This document shows positions 30,444 through 40,526 of a stretch of DNA of 60,928 bases, in pieces; positions within the stretch are counted from its first letter, which is position 1, and every line of letters begins with the position of its first letter. The notes under the pieces were generated by a model. It was not told the origin of the DNA. It saw only the letters and a list, made by a program, of their open reading frames with translations, and searched no databases. The position numbers were made by a program, and so were the translations under genes. The stretch spans positions 1 through 60,928 of the forward strand of contig JABIPG010000122.1 of assembly GCA_018698795.1 (NCBI GenBank), given 5' to 3'. This DNA is from Rhodospirillaceae bacterium (lineage in GTDB: Bacteria > Pseudomonadota > Alphaproteobacteria > Rhodospirillales > Casp-alpha2).

Positions 30444-30458
30444 TGTTATTTTATAACA
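30444..30458. promoter_or_regulatory. Candidate Zur box
   Basis: Perfect inverted repeat TGTTAT-TTT-ATAACA between divergent znuA and znuC. Confidence 0.7.
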
Positions 30459-30493
30459 TAATGGTGGCCGGTTATAGAGGCCGCGATGATGCG

Positions 30494-31330
30494 ATGCAAG
30501 CCGGGAGAAACGCGCTCGTGCACGAACCGATAACACAGGCAGGACAAGATGGGCGCATATTGATCGAGGCGCGTGGCCTCGGCGTGCGGCGAGGTGCGCG
30601 CTGGCTCGTTCGGGGTATTGATCTGACGCTGCGGGCAAAAGAAATCGTCTCCCTCATCGGCCCGAACGGCAGCGGCAAGAGCACCACGGTTAAGACTGTT
30701 TTGGGTATCCTTAATCCCGATGAAGGAACCGTTTCACGCGCCGCCGAGATTCGGGTCGGATATGTGCCGCAAGGGTTGAGCATTGCCAACACGCTGCCCA
30801 TGCCGGTTTGGCGCCTCATGTCGCTGACCGGGCGGTATGGAAAAACTGAGACCGCCGCTGCGCTTGCCGAGGTTGGGATCGAACATTTGATTGATGCGCC
30901 GGTACAGACCTTGTCAGGCGGCGAGTTTCAGCGCGCGCTGCTGGCGCGGGCGATCATTGCCAAACCCGACGTGTTGGTGCTGGACGAACCGGTGCAGGGC
31001 GTCGACTTCGCTGGCGAGATCGCCATGTACGAATTGATTGCCGAACTGCGCGACGTGCACGGGTGCGGCATCTTATTGATTTCACACGATCTGCATATCG
31101 TCATGGGCCGCACCGATACGGTGGTTTGCTTGAACGGCCATGTCTGTTGCTCCGGCCCGCCGCAGTCAGTGGCAGCCAGCCCTGAATACCAGGAGTTGTT
31201 CGGCGCCAAGGGTGCCGAAGCCTTGGCTGTCTATACCCACCATCACGATCATGCCCATTTACCCGATGGCCGGGTGGTGCCACTTGACGCCAAAGCCGGC
31301 GATGAAGAAGGGCCACATCACCATGCTTGA
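30494..31330 (+). CDS. znuC: Zinc ABC transporter ATP-binding protein
   Basis: LIGPNGSGKSTTVKTVLG, LSGGEFQRALLARAI, VLVLDEPVQGVD; His-rich C-terminus. Confidence 0.93.
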   Translation: MQAGRNALVHEPITQAGQDGRILIEARGLGVRRGARWLVRGIDLTLRAKEIVSLIGPNGSGKSTTVKTVLGILNPDEGTVSRAAEIRVGYVPQGLSIANTLPMPVWRLMSLTGRYGKTETAAALAEVGIEHLIDAPVQTLSGGEFQRALLARAIIAKPDVLVLDEPVQGVDFAGEIAMYELIAELRDVHGCGILLISHDLHIVMGRTDTVVCLNGHVCCSGPPQSVAASPEYQELFGAKGAEALAVYTHHHDHAHLPDGRVVPLDAKAGDEEGPHHHA

Positions 31331-32135
31331 TGATTTTTTCGTCCGCGCCTTGCTGGCCGGTATTGGCATTTCTGTGGTCGCGGCGCCGTTAGGTTGCTTC
31401 ATTGTTTGGCGCCGCATGGCCTATTTCGGCGATACAATGGCACACTCGGCGCTGTTGGGTGTCGCCGTGGCCGTATTGCTGGATGTGCCGACCATGCTGG
31501 GCGTGTTCGTCATTGCCGTTGCCGGTGCGCTGGCGTTGGTCGGGCTGCAGCGCCGCGGCGCGTTGCCAACCGACTCTCTGCTCGGGATTTTGTCGCATTC
31601 CACCCTGGCATTGGGATTGGTGTTGGTTTCCGTTATGGCAACGGTGCGTATCGATCTGATGGGTTATCTATTCGGTGATATCCTTGCAGTGACGCGTCTC
31701 GATATCGCCGTTGTCTACGGCGGCGGTGCATTGGTGAGCGCGGTGTTGTTCTGGACGTGGCGGCCGTTGCTGGCGGCAACCGTCAACGCCGAGTTGGCTG
31801 CGGCTGAAGGCATGAACCCAGAGCGCGCGCGGTTGGTGTTCATGGTATTGGTCGCGGCGGTGATCGCCATTGCCATGAAGATTATCGGCATTTTGCTGAT
31901 CACCTCGCTGTTGATCATTCCCGCCGCCGCAGCGCGGCGATTTGCAGGCACCCCAGAACAAATGGCTGTATTTGCCGCACTTGCCGGTGTCATTGCAGTG
32001 AGCGGCGGTTTGTTCGGATCACTTGAGTTCGACACGCCTTCGGGGCCGTCCATCGTGGTGGCTGCCATGTTGGTTTTTCTGCTCAGTTTGCTGGGTCGAA
32101 CTCGGCACGGTATGGAAGGGGGGGACCATGCTTGA
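31323..32135 (+). CDS. znuB: Zinc ABC transporter permease
   Basis: MLDDFFVRALLAGIGISVVAAPLGCFIVWRRMAYFGDTMAHSALLGVAVAVLL. Confidence 0.93.
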   Translation: MLDDFFVRALLAGIGISVVAAPLGCFIVWRRMAYFGDTMAHSALLGVAVAVLLDVPTMLGVFVIAVAGALALVGLQRRGALPTDSLLGILSHSTLALGLVLVSVMATVRIDLMGYLFGDILAVTRLDIAVVYGGGALVSAVLFWTWRPLLAATVNAELAAAEGMNPERARLVFMVLVAAVIAIAMKIIGILLITSLLIIPAAAARRFAGTPEQMAVFAALAGVIAVSGGLFGSLEFDTPSGPSIVVAAMLVFLLSLLGRTRHGMEGGDHA

Positions 32136-32538
32136 TGCGGTAAAATTGACCGACAACCAGAGCTATGTTTTGAAAAGCCTGAGCGAAGCCGGGCGAGCCT
32201 TGAGCGCCTATGAGATTCTGGATCAAGTGCGTGAATGTGGCCTGCGTGCACCTGCCCAGGTTTATCGCGCACTGGAAAAGCTTATTGAAGTCGGATTGGT
32301 GCACCGGCTTGAGAGCTTGAACGCGTTTGTCGCCTGCGGCCACAAGCATGACCATGCGCAAGCCCCGGCCCCAGCCCACGCCGCAGCTTTTGCGATATGT
32401 GAAACCTGTGGCACGGTTTTCGAGTATGACATGCCGACCGAGGCCGATGCCTTGCGGGCGTCATTGGCGAAGGACGGATTTGTCGCCAACAGCATGACTG
32501 TCGAGGTCCGTGGGTGCTGCGCCGATTGCAGCCGTTAG
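32128..32538 (+). CDS. zur: Fur-family zinc uptake regulator
   Basis: RALSAYEILDQVRECGLRAPAQVYRALEKLIEVGLVHRLESLNAFVACGHKHDHAQ, CETCGTV, CCADC; follows znuB. Confidence 0.88.
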   Translation: MLDAVKLTDNQSYVLKSLSEAGRALSAYEILDQVRECGLRAPAQVYRALEKLIEVGLVHRLESLNAFVACGHKHDHAQAPAPAHAAAFAICETCGTVFEYDMPTEADALRASLAKDGFVANSMTVEVRGCCADCSR

Positions 32539-32539
32539 C

Positions 32540-32857
32540 TCATCCTTCTGCGGTGAGCGTATCGTCGAGGTCGCCGCGCGAGCAGCAATTTTCCTGCAGG
32601 TAAGCTGCCAATTGATCGACCGCCTCGACATCGGCGGAATAGATCAGCGACCGGCCTTGGCGTTCAACATTGACCAAGCCGGCTTGCTTTAATTGAGCTA
32701 AGTGGAACGACAAAGTCGCGCCGGGGAGGCCCAGCAGTTCGCCGATACGGCCCACAGGTAATCCGGCAGGCCGGTATTCGACCAGCGTACGGAAAATGTC
32801 CAGGCGGGATTCCTGGGCAAGGGCGGCGAGCGCCGCGATGGCGTTGGTTTTTTCCAT
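32540..32857 (-). CDS. ArsR-family HTH regulator
   Basis: IAALAALAQESRLDIFRTLVEYRPAGLPVGRIGELLGLPGATLSFHLAQLKQAGLVNVERQGRSLIYSA. Confidence 0.92.
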   Translation of the reverse strand: MEKTNAIAALAALAQESRLDIFRTLVEYRPAGLPVGRIGELLGLPGATLSFHLAQLKQAGLVNVERQGRSLIYSADVEAVDQLAAYLQENCCSRGDLDDTLTAEG

Positions 32858-33024
32858 GGGTTGGCGATCAGACTTGCGCAGAGCTTCCCGCGTGTCAACG
32901 AAAGCCGCAGAAAAGCGTATTTTCGGGGAATGCCAAAGGGGTTGTTTCGGGCGTGGCGAGCCGTCATCTTGATCGGCGTTCCCGCAGCCTGCCCTGGGCG
33001 CGGATATTTACGGAGATACGTGAC

Positions 33025-34413
33025 ATGAACTTCACCCCGAACTCCCCCGAAGCCCGCGATATCGCATATCACTTGCATGGCCAGACCAACTTGAAGGCGC
33101 ACGAAACAACAGGCCCCATGATCATTGGGCGCGGCAATGGTGTGCGAGTTTACGACGAGTCCGGCAATGAGTTCATCGAGGGCATGGCGGGGCTGTGGTC
33201 CGTATCGCTGGGGTTCAATGAGCCGCGTTTGGTGGAAGCGGCGCGGCGGCAAATGGAAATCCTGCCCTACTATCATACATTCGCCCACAAGACGGCGATG
33301 CCGACCATCGATCTGGCGGAGAAACTGATCAAGATCGCACCGGTGCCGATGTCGAAAGTGGTGTTCCAGAATTCCGGCTCGGAAGCCGTCGATACGGCCA
33401 TGAAGATGGTTTGGTACTACCACAATGCTATCGGCAAGCCGGACAAGAAAAAGATCATCTCGCGCGCCAATGCCTACCATGGAACCGGCATTGCGTCGGC
33501 GAGCCTGACAGGGCTTGCGCGCATGCATGAGGCCTTTGATTTGCCGATCACCGATCGTGTGTTGCGCACCGATTGCCCACATTTCTACAAGTTTGGCGAG
33601 GACGGTGAGACCGAGGAAGAGTTTGCCTCACGCTGTGTGGCGAACCTCGAAAAACTGATCGATGAAGAGGGTCCGGAAACCATCGGTGCATTCATTGCCG
33701 AACCCGTCATGGGCGCTGGCGGCGTTATCTTGCCGGCGGCGACTTATTTCGAGAAGGTTCAGGCCGTACTGAAGAAGCACGATATCTTGTTTATTGCCGA
33801 TGAAGTGATCTGCGGCTTCGGGCGGACTGGGAATATGTGGGGTTGCGATACCTTTAACCTGGAACCCGACATGATTACCTGCGCTAAGGCGCTGTCGTCA
33901 TCGTATTTGCCGATCTCGGCGGTGTTTATCAACGACAAGATTTACCAAGGTGTGAAGGAAAAAAGCGACGAGGTCGGTGTTTTCGGCCATGGGTACACCT
34001 ATTCTGGCCATCCGGTGCCGGCGGCTGTGGCGCTTGAAACCCTCAAGATCTATGAAGAACGCGACACCGTTGGCCATGTGCAGCGGGTTGCGCCTACCTT
34101 GCAAGATGGGCTCAGGAAGTTCGCCGGCCACCCTTTAGTGGGCGAGGTTCGGGGCGTTGGTTTGATCGGTGCCGTCGAGTTGATGGCGGACCGGGAAAAG
34201 GCGGTGCCTTTCCAGCCCGGCGATAAGGTGGGCCCCACGGTCCAGGCACTGGCCGAAAAGAATGGCCTGATCATCCGCGCCATGGGCGACGCTGTCGGTT
34301 TTTGTCCGCCGTTGGTCATTACCGACGATGAAATCGGAGAATTGCTGGAGCGTTTTGCCAAAACTCTTGATGACGCCCAGGAGTGGGCGAATGGGCAAGG
34401 ATTGGTGGCCTAA
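33025..34413 (+). CDS. Class III (omega) aminotransferase
   Basis: VVFQNSGSEAVDTAMKM, FIADEVICGFGRTGNMWG, MITCAKALSSSYLP; ATG 33025. Confidence 0.93.
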   Translation: MNFTPNSPEARDIAYHLHGQTNLKAHETTGPMIIGRGNGVRVYDESGNEFIEGMAGLWSVSLGFNEPRLVEAARRQMEILPYYHTFAHKTAMPTIDLAEKLIKIAPVPMSKVVFQNSGSEAVDTAMKMVWYYHNAIGKPDKKKIISRANAYHGTGIASASLTGLARMHEAFDLPITDRVLRTDCPHFYKFGEDGETEEEFASRCVANLEKLIDEEGPETIGAFIAEPVMGAGGVILPAATYFEKVQAVLKKHDILFIADEVICGFGRTGNMWGCDTFNLEPDMITCAKALSSSYLPISAVFINDKIYQGVKEKSDEVGVFGHGYTYSGHPVPAAVALETLKIYEERDTVGHVQRVAPTLQDGLRKFAGHPLVGEVRGVGLIGAVELMADREKAVPFQPGDKVGPTVQALAEKNGLIIRAMGDAVGFCPPLVITDDEIGELLERFAKTLDDAQEWANGQGLVA

Positions 34414-34491
34414 CAATCTTGCAAGTTTGTTGACAGCCTTCGGCGCTAGGATGCTCTCAGCTTGAACGGTATACAGAGGGTGTGTGTCCGC

Positions 34492-35025
34492 ATGCGTCGA
34501 ACGGTTTTGATCTTTTTTGTCCTTCTTGGCGTCGTGGCGGCCAATCTGCAGGCGAATGCAGCCGAGGGCAAAAAGAAAGAGCAATCGCTACGGGAAAAAT
34601 TTGCGCTGCCCAGCCACGTCCAAATGTCGCCGATGATGGTGCCGATCAACCACCCCCATACCTCGACCAGTGTCATTACGGTATTTCTGGAACCGGTGCA
34701 CCGAGAGGCCGTTGGAAATATTTGCAGAAACGTGCCGCGTATCCGGGATGCGATTCTGCGCCTGTTGTCGCGCAATCCGATCCAAACCCAGTCCAACAAA
34801 ATGCAACTCGATGGCCTTGCGGATCAATTCGTCCCGATCATCAACAAGGTGCTCGAGAAGGAAAAGATCAAGGGCGTGCACGTTGAGCCGGGCATGGTCA
34901 ATCTGGGCCGAGGTGGCGGCATATCACGCCTCCCGTTCGCCACCGTCAACGGCTGCCGCGGCATCAAGGAAATTGAAGAAAAGTTGAAGGCAGCCGCGGA
35001 AAAGGCCAAGGAAAAACAAAAATAG
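34492..35025 (+). CDS. Predicted secreted protein, possibly FliL-like
   Basis: N-terminal signal MRRTVLIFFVLLGVVAANLQANA; VFLEP...RIRDAILRLLSRNPI resembles FliL-type segments. Starts at 34462 or 34492. Confidence 0.6.
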   Translation: MRRTVLIFFVLLGVVAANLQANAAEGKKKEQSLREKFALPSHVQMSPMMVPINHPHTSTSVITVFLEPVHREAVGNICRNVPRIRDAILRLLSRNPIQTQSNKMQLDGLADQFVPIINKVLEKEKIKGVHVEPGMVNLGRGGGISRLPFATVNGCRGIKEIEEKLKAAAEKAKEKQK

Positions 35026-35050
35026 GCACTCATGTCATTGGGTGGCGCGC

Positions 35051-35082
35051 CTTGACAGGCGTGGGAATTCAACCAAATTAAG
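35051..35082 (+). promoter_or_regulatory. Candidate RpoH (sigma-32) promoter upstream of hsp20
   Basis: CTTG (35051-35054), 18-nt spacer, CCAAATTAAG (35073-35082); partial match to CTTG-N17/18-CYTATNTNNG. Confidence 0.45.
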
Positions 35083-35178
35083 GTCATGAACGACGATGCG
35101 CTTGCGGTCGGCGTTCAACGGCGCTCCCCGGAGGGAGGCCGATGACAAGCTCGCTCATCGACTGAGGAGACACAGATT

Positions 35179-35646
35179 ATGTCGCGTATGTCCGCTTTCA
35201 ACAGTCCATTGCTGTTGGGTTTCGACCACCTGGAACAGATGCTGGACCGTGCCTCGCGCGCATCCGCAGAAGGTTACCCACCTTACAATATCGAACAAAC
35301 CAGTGAGTACGGGCTCCGTATTACCTTGGCGGTGGCCGGGTTTTCGATGGATGACCTGCATGTGACCACCGAAGACAATCAATTGATCATCCGCGGCAAA
35401 CAAGATGATGCGGCGGACGCAGAACGATTGTTCATCCACCGTGGCATTGCCGCTCGACAGTTTCAGCGGGCCTTTGTTCTGGCTGAAGGCATCGAAGTTT
35501 CGGGTGCGGGATTGGATAACGGCCTGTTGCACATCGACTTGGAGCGCATTGTGCCGGAACCCGAGGTGCGGACCATCAAGATCGAAAAAGGCTACGGCCC
35601 CGGAAATACGGGCGCGCGTAAGACCATCGACGTCGACGCCGAGTAA
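35179..35646 (+). CDS. Hsp20/alpha-crystallin small heat shock protein
   Basis: YPPYNIEQTSEYGLRITLAVAGFSMDDLHVTTEDNQLIIRGKQ; AxxRxFQRAFVLAEGIEVSGAGLDNGLLHIDLER. Confidence 0.95.
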   Translation: MSRMSAFNSPLLLGFDHLEQMLDRASRASAEGYPPYNIEQTSEYGLRITLAVAGFSMDDLHVTTEDNQLIIRGKQDDAADAERLFIHRGIAARQFQRAFVLAEGIEVSGAGLDNGLLHIDLERIVPEPEVRTIKIEKGYGPGNTGARKTIDVDAE

Positions 35647-35705
35647 TCAACTGAAATCCGAAAGCGGCTTGTCGCCTCGCGAAAGCTCTATACAGGAGTT
35701 TCCCT

Positions 35706-35933
35706 ATGCATCATACGCTTCAATCCCACTCCCCTTATTTTCCGCAAGCCCCTCAAGACTTTGCCCAATGGGGCATGGATGAAATCGCCTACATCAAGAT
35801 AGAGATGGTCGAGGGCAAATCCCTGCACGTGATTCACGCCGCCGACGGCGAAGGTCTGGCAGCGGCGGGCAGTTATGAACTGGCAGCGGCGATGGTCGTA
35901 CAGAACGGCCTGGCGCCGGTATACGTGCAATAA
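35706..35933 (+). CDS. DUF1150 family protein
   Basis: FAQWGMDEIAYIKIEMVEGKSLHVIHAADGEGLAAAGSYELAAAMVVQNGLAPVYVQ. Confidence 0.85.
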   Translation: MHHTLQSHSPYFPQAPQDFAQWGMDEIAYIKIEMVEGKSLHVIHAADGEGLAAAGSYELAAAMVVQNGLAPVYVQ

Positions 35934-35984
35934 AATTTCTCGGTGAAGAATGACGGGCATCGCGAGATACCGTCTCAAGCACTT

Positions 35985-36449
35985 TTAGGCGGCTTCAGTT
36001 TCCATTTTTTCCGTGAGGATCGCAAATAGCGCTTCGGACGTATCAGTGCCGCGCAGTTTTTCGCAAACCTTGCCATCACGGAGCACCCTGGATACGCGGG
36101 CCAAGGCCTTCAAATGATCAGCACCTGCTGATTCCGGCGCCAATAACAAGAAGATCAAGTCCACGGGGCGTTCATCGATAGCCTGGAAATCCACCGGTTG
36201 TTCCAGTCGGGCAAAAAGCCCGTGCAGGCGTTCCAGGGATTGCAGCTTTCCGTGCGGGATGGCAATGCCGCTGCCGACGCCCGTGGTGCCCAGGCGCTCG
36301 CGCTCCATCAGAACCTCGAAAATCGCCCGTTCATGCTCGCCGGTAATGTCGGCCGCACGACGAGAGAGCTCCTGCAGCACCTGTTTCTTGCTGGTCGCAT
36401 GGAGATTGGCGACAACAGTATCCGATGAAATGAGATCGGTAATCTCCAT
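35985..36449 (-). CDS. ptsN: PTS IIA-like nitrogen regulatory protein PtsN
   Basis: MEITDLISSDTVVANLHATSKKQVLQELSRRA, GTTGVGSGIAIPHGKL; next to hpf-rpoN. Confidence 0.95.
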   Translation of the reverse strand: MEITDLISSDTVVANLHATSKKQVLQELSRRAADITGEHERAIFEVLMERERLGTTGVGSGIAIPHGKLQSLERLHGLFARLEQPVDFQAIDERPVDLIFLLLAPESAGADHLKALARVSRVLRDGKVCEKLRGTDTSEALFAILTEKMETEAA

Positions 36450-36481
36450 GCCTCTACCTATCTTGCCTGTGCGTCCGTAGA

Positions 36482-37060
36482 TCAGCTGCCGACGTTGGCT
36501 GGATCAATCCAACCGATGTTGCCATCCGCGCGTCGGTAAACCACGTTGAGGCCACCGCTGACGCTGTTGCGGAACATGATCACCGGCGCATCGGCCAAAT
36601 CCATGCGCATGACGGCCTCACCGACTGAAAGGGTGACGATTTCCGTCTCCATTTCGGCGATGATCATTGGCGGCTGATCTTCGTGCGGTTCATCTTCGGT
36701 GGTTTCGGGCTGAATGACCGCATATTGCGCGGACAACAGCTCTTCATCATCTCGGGCTTTCTGGTGGTGGTTGGAAAGCCGACGTTTGTAACGCCTGAGC
36801 TGCGTCGCCACCCGTTCAAGTGCACCGTCAAAGGCGCCGTAGGCGTCAATGCCCGCGGACGCGCTCTGAACGACCAGGCCTCGCGGACCGGGATGCACGG
36901 AAATATCGGCCTTCAGATCGCTTCCCTCGCGTGAGAAAATAACCGAGGCATCAATTGCGTGATTGAAGTATTTGCCGACGACACTTGTGAGATTGTCTGT
37001 GGCGTGAACGCGGAGAGAATCTCCAACGTCCAGGTTCTTTCCTTTGACGGAGATATCCAT
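36482..37060 (-). CDS. hpf: Ribosome hibernation promoting factor (long form)
   Basis: DISVKGKNLDVGDSLRVHATDNLTSVVGKYF ... C-terminal MIIAEMETEIVTLSVGEAVMRMDLADAPVIMFRNSVSGGLNVVYRRADGNIGWI. Confidence 0.93.
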   Translation of the reverse strand: MDISVKGKNLDVGDSLRVHATDNLTSVVGKYFNHAIDASVIFSREGSDLKADISVHPGPRGLVVQSASAGIDAYGAFDGALERVATQLRRYKRRLSNHHQKARDDEELLSAQYAVIQPETTEDEPHEDQPPMIIAEMETEIVTLSVGEAVMRMDLADAPVIMFRNSVSGGLNVVYRRADGNIGWIDPANVGS

Positions 37061-37282
37061 GAATTAATCGGTCCGTTGCCTGTAGCGTTTTAGTCTGTGG
37101 AATGTCGTTTCAGCGCCGGTGTTGTGCGTTCGAAGAGCTGGAATATTGGCTCTCTCGGCTGCAAATATCCCGGTGTGCCGACGGAGGCCAGGACATTAGT
37201 TGCGCATGCAGGGCAAGTCAATACAGGAGCCCATTAATTGAATGAGGTCAATTCCAACGGGATTTTCAAAGCTTGAACCCAC

Positions 37283-38833
37283 CTATCGTGCTTTGTCGCG
37301 TCGGCGTTGCACGGATGAAGGAATGCGCATGGCTTCACGGTATTTCGCCACGGTCCGCCGGGCGATTTCGACGCCGTCTGCCCGTAAAAGGGCGACCAGC
37401 TTATCGTCGGAAAGGATCTTCTTTGGCGCTTCGGCGTCGATCAAGGTCTTGATTCGATGACGGACGGCTTCCGCGGAATGCGCATCGCCACCTTCACTGG
37501 AAGCGATCGCCGGCGTGAAAAAGTATTTGAGTTCGAAAATACCTCGGGGCGTGGCCATAAACTTGTTGGATGTGACGCGGCTAACGGTGCTCTCGTGCAT
37601 CTCGATGGCATCGGCGATATCTCTCAGCACAAGTGGTTTCAAGTGCTGCACCCCGTGCATGAAGAATTTGCTTTGCTGGCGAACCAGTTCAGTCGCCACT
37701 TTGAGGATCGTCGTGGCGCGTTGGTGCAGGGCCTTCACCAGCCAATTGGCCGATTGGAACTGCTCTGTGATGTATTGTTTATCAGCCTTCGAACGCGTCT
37801 GTGATCGAATCTGCGCGTAATATTGATTGTTGACCAGTACGCGGGGCAGGCTGGCGCTATTTAACTCAATGATCCACCCACCTCCCGGCGCCGCGCGCAT
37901 CAGCACGTCGGGTGTCACCGGCTGAGCCACATCGACATCGAACTCTGATGCCGGCTTGGGATTGAGCGCCTGTATCTCCGACACCATATCGGCGACGTCT
38001 TCATCATCGCATTGGCAAATTTGGGCGAGCTTCTTGAGGTCGCGTTTGGCCAGCAGTTCGAGATTGTCCAAGAAGATCGCCATACAGGGGTCGAGGCGGT
38101 CTTTCTCACGCAGTTGCAGGGCCAGGCATTCCCGGAGATCACGTGCGAATATGCCGGGCGGGTCGAAGCGCTGCACGAGTGATATGACCCGCTCAATGTC
38201 GTTGTCGTCGCAACCCATGGCTTCTGCCAAATAGGCGCTCTCGCCGCTCAGATAACCGGTACCGTCCAACAGATCGATTAGCTGCACGGCAATCATGCGA
38301 TCATCGGTGGCCGGCAGGTCCAGCGCCACTTGCTCAAGCAGATGATCGCGGAGCGATGGCTGTTCGGTAAGGGTTTCTTCCAGGTTGGCTTCCAGCGTAT
38401 CGAAACCGCCGCCGCTGTTGGGATACTGCGGTTCGGCGAATGCCGGTTCGTTCCAGCCGGTATCGGGCGGGGCATCGGATTCGGGCGCCGGATGGTCATC
38501 GCCCGAATACAAATTGTCGTAGTCCGTGTCGTAGCCTAGATCCTGTTCCAACGCCGCTTCTTGCGGTTGGTCGAAATCCATATCATCGAGCGCCGCCGGA
38601 TCGGGTTCTCCATCACTCACCAGATCATCAGCGTGAACGTCTTGCGGATCATCCCCGATTTCGCCGGGCGTTACCTCCTCGCGCTCGAGCATGGGGTTTT
38701 CTTGCAGTTCTTGCTCCACGAACGCCGAGAGATCCATGTTGGAAAGCTGCAACAGCTTGATGGCCTGCTGCAGCTGCGGGGTCATGACGAGCGCCTGACT
38801 CTGGCGCTGTTCGAGACGGGGGGCTAGGACCAT
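37283..38833 (-). CDS. rpoN: RNA polymerase sigma-54 factor
   Basis: LEQRQSQALVMTPQLQQAIKLLQLSNMDL, RDIADAIEMHESTVSRVTSNKFMATPRGIFELKYFF, RpoN box ARRTVAKYREAMRIPSSVQRR. Confidence 0.97.
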   Translation of the reverse strand: MVLAPRLEQRQSQALVMTPQLQQAIKLLQLSNMDLSAFVEQELQENPMLEREEVTPGEIGDDPQDVHADDLVSDGEPDPAALDDMDFDQPQEAALEQDLGYDTDYDNLYSGDDHPAPESDAPPDTGWNEPAFAEPQYPNSGGGFDTLEANLEETLTEQPSLRDHLLEQVALDLPATDDRMIAVQLIDLLDGTGYLSGESAYLAEAMGCDDNDIERVISLVQRFDPPGIFARDLRECLALQLREKDRLDPCMAIFLDNLELLAKRDLKKLAQICQCDDEDVADMVSEIQALNPKPASEFDVDVAQPVTPDVLMRAAPGGGWIIELNSASLPRVLVNNQYYAQIRSQTRSKADKQYITEQFQSANWLVKALHQRATTILKVATELVRQQSKFFMHGVQHLKPLVLRDIADAIEMHESTVSRVTSNKFMATPRGIFELKYFFTPAIASSEGGDAHSAEAVRHRIKTLIDAEAPKKILSDDKLVALLRADGVEIARRTVAKYREAMRIPSSVQRRRDKAR

Positions 38834-38842
38834 GGGACCAGC

Positions 38843-39727
38843 TTAAAGGGTAAAGCGTTCGCCCAGGTAGACACGGCGAACGTCCTCATTGCCGACAATG
38901 TCTGTGGGCGCGCCTTCCATAAGCATCATGCCATCATGGATGATGTAGGCTCGATCGATCACGTCGAGGGTCTCACGAACATTGTGGTCGGTGATTAAGA
39001 CACCAATACCCCGGTCCTTGAGGTGCGCCACCAGATCGCGGATATCACCGACAGCAATGGGATCGATGCCGGCGAACGGTTCATCAAGCAATACGAAATG
39101 CGGGTTCGATGCCAATGAGCGCGCGATCTCGACGCGCCGGCGTTCGCCGCCCGACAGCGCCAACGCCGGCGTGCGGCGCAGGTGGGTGATGGAAAATTCG
39201 GCCAATAACGCATCCAAGATGGCTTCGCGCCGGTCACGGGATTTCTCCGCCACTTCAAGCACGGCGCGGATATTGTTTTCGACTGTCAGGCCGCGGAAAA
39301 TCGAAGCTTCCTGCGGCAGATATCCGATACCCAGCCGCGCGCGCCGATACATTGGCAGAGAGGTGATGTCGGTTCCGTCCAAGACAACGCTGCCGTGGTC
39401 CGGCTGGATAAGGCCGGTGATCATATAAAAACAGGTGGTTTTGCCGGCGCCATTTGGACCCAGCAGCCCGACAGCTTCGCCGCGCTGCAGTTCCAGACTG
39501 ACGCCGCGCACGACCGGTCGCTTTTTGAAACGCTTGCCGATATTGATGGCGGTAAGGCCCCGGTTGTCGGCAACCAGACGCGGTCCTTGGTCTTCGCCTT
39601 GTTCTGTATGGCCGGTATTTGCCGAAAATTCTGTCACGACTTCGTCCCACAATGGACCGCGTATTGGATCCGAACTTTGGGTCGGGCAGCCACGTCTATT
39701 TTTTACGTTTGCGTGGCCGCAAGACAC
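38843..39727 (-). CDS. lptB: LPS export ABC transporter ATP-binding protein
   Basis: [61 protein letters not shown]. True start may lie downstream of 39727. Confidence 0.95.
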   Translation of the reverse strand: MSCGHANVKNRRGCPTQSSDPIRGPLWDEVVTEFSANTGHTEQGEDQGPRLVADNRGLTAINIGKRFKKRPVVRGVSLELQRGEAVGLLGPNGAGKTTCFYMITGLIQPDHGSVVLDGTDITSLPMYRRARLGIGYLPQEASIFRGLTVENNIRAVLEVAEKSRDRREAILDALLAEFSITHLRRTPALALSGGERRRVEIARSLASNPHFVLLDEPFAGIDPIAVGDIRDLVAHLKDRGIGVLITDHNVRETLDVIDRAYIIHDGMMLMEGAPTDIVGNEDVRRVYLGERFTL

Positions 39728-40526
39728 CCCTCACACGATTTGTACCGCTGTTGGCATCCATCTTGCAACTATGAAGTCTGCTAACGCCGGTATTCAAGTT
39801 CACTTCCGCGCTGCAGCCGTTGAGTGTAGAGCCAGCCCGGAGGATTTTCACCTTACCGCTCAGCGTTGCAATGCCGCTTTCCACATTGTAGATGGCGCGC
39901 TCGGAAATGGCTGTATCTTGTTTGGTCACTACCTTGACATCATCGAATGCTTCGACCCGATGCAACTGGTTGGCGCCGCCTTTGCCGGGCTTGAAGTAGG
40001 CAGCAAGAACCTTCGCCCGCAATTGCTTGTCTTCGCGTTTGGCCATGGCGTTGCCGCGCGCCACGGCCATTTGGCGTTTTTCCCAATACTCCAACTGTCG
40101 ATCGGCGGTAATCAGGTCGGTGGGCGTCACCAACTTTACTTGCTTGCCGCCGCTCAAAACCAAAATACCATCATCGACGTTATAGACGCCTTGTTCGCCA
40201 TAAGCGGTGCCATCGGGAGACTTGATCCGCACCTTGCCGATCGCGTCGAGGCGCCAAATATCGGTGTTGCCGCCTGAGTTCTCCCGGTAGTAGGCGCGAA
40301 GCTCATCGGCGAAAACGGTGACGGGTCCGCGCACGGCGCGCGCGTTGCCGCGGGCCACAAACACGAGCCGGTCTTGTTGCCATTCGATGCCGTTATCAGC
40401 GAACACCTCAATCGGGGCATCGCCACTGCCGAAGTTAAGGCTCTGGGCAATGGTCGTGCTTGGGCTCACCGCGATGCCGATGGCCGCGGCCAACACAAAG
40501 ATGAGAGTTCTGGTCATATGCGTCAT
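39696..40526 (-). CDS. lptA: LPS transport periplasmic protein LptA
   Basis: [45 protein letters not shown] OstA-like fold; between lptB and lptC. Confidence 0.88.
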   Translation of the reverse strand: MTHMTRTLIFVLAAAIGIAVSPSTTIAQSLNFGSGDAPIEVFADNGIEWQQDRLVFVARGNARAVRGPVTVFADELRAYYRENSGGNTDIWRLDAIGKVRIKSPDGTAYGEQGVYNVDDGILVLSGGKQVKLVTPTDLITADRQLEYWEKRQMAVARGNAMAKREDKQLRAKVLAAYFKPGKGGANQLHRVEAFDDVKVVTKQDTAISERAIYNVESGIATLSGKVKILRAGSTLNGCSAEVNLNTGVSRLHSCKMDANSGTNRVRGVLRPRKRKK

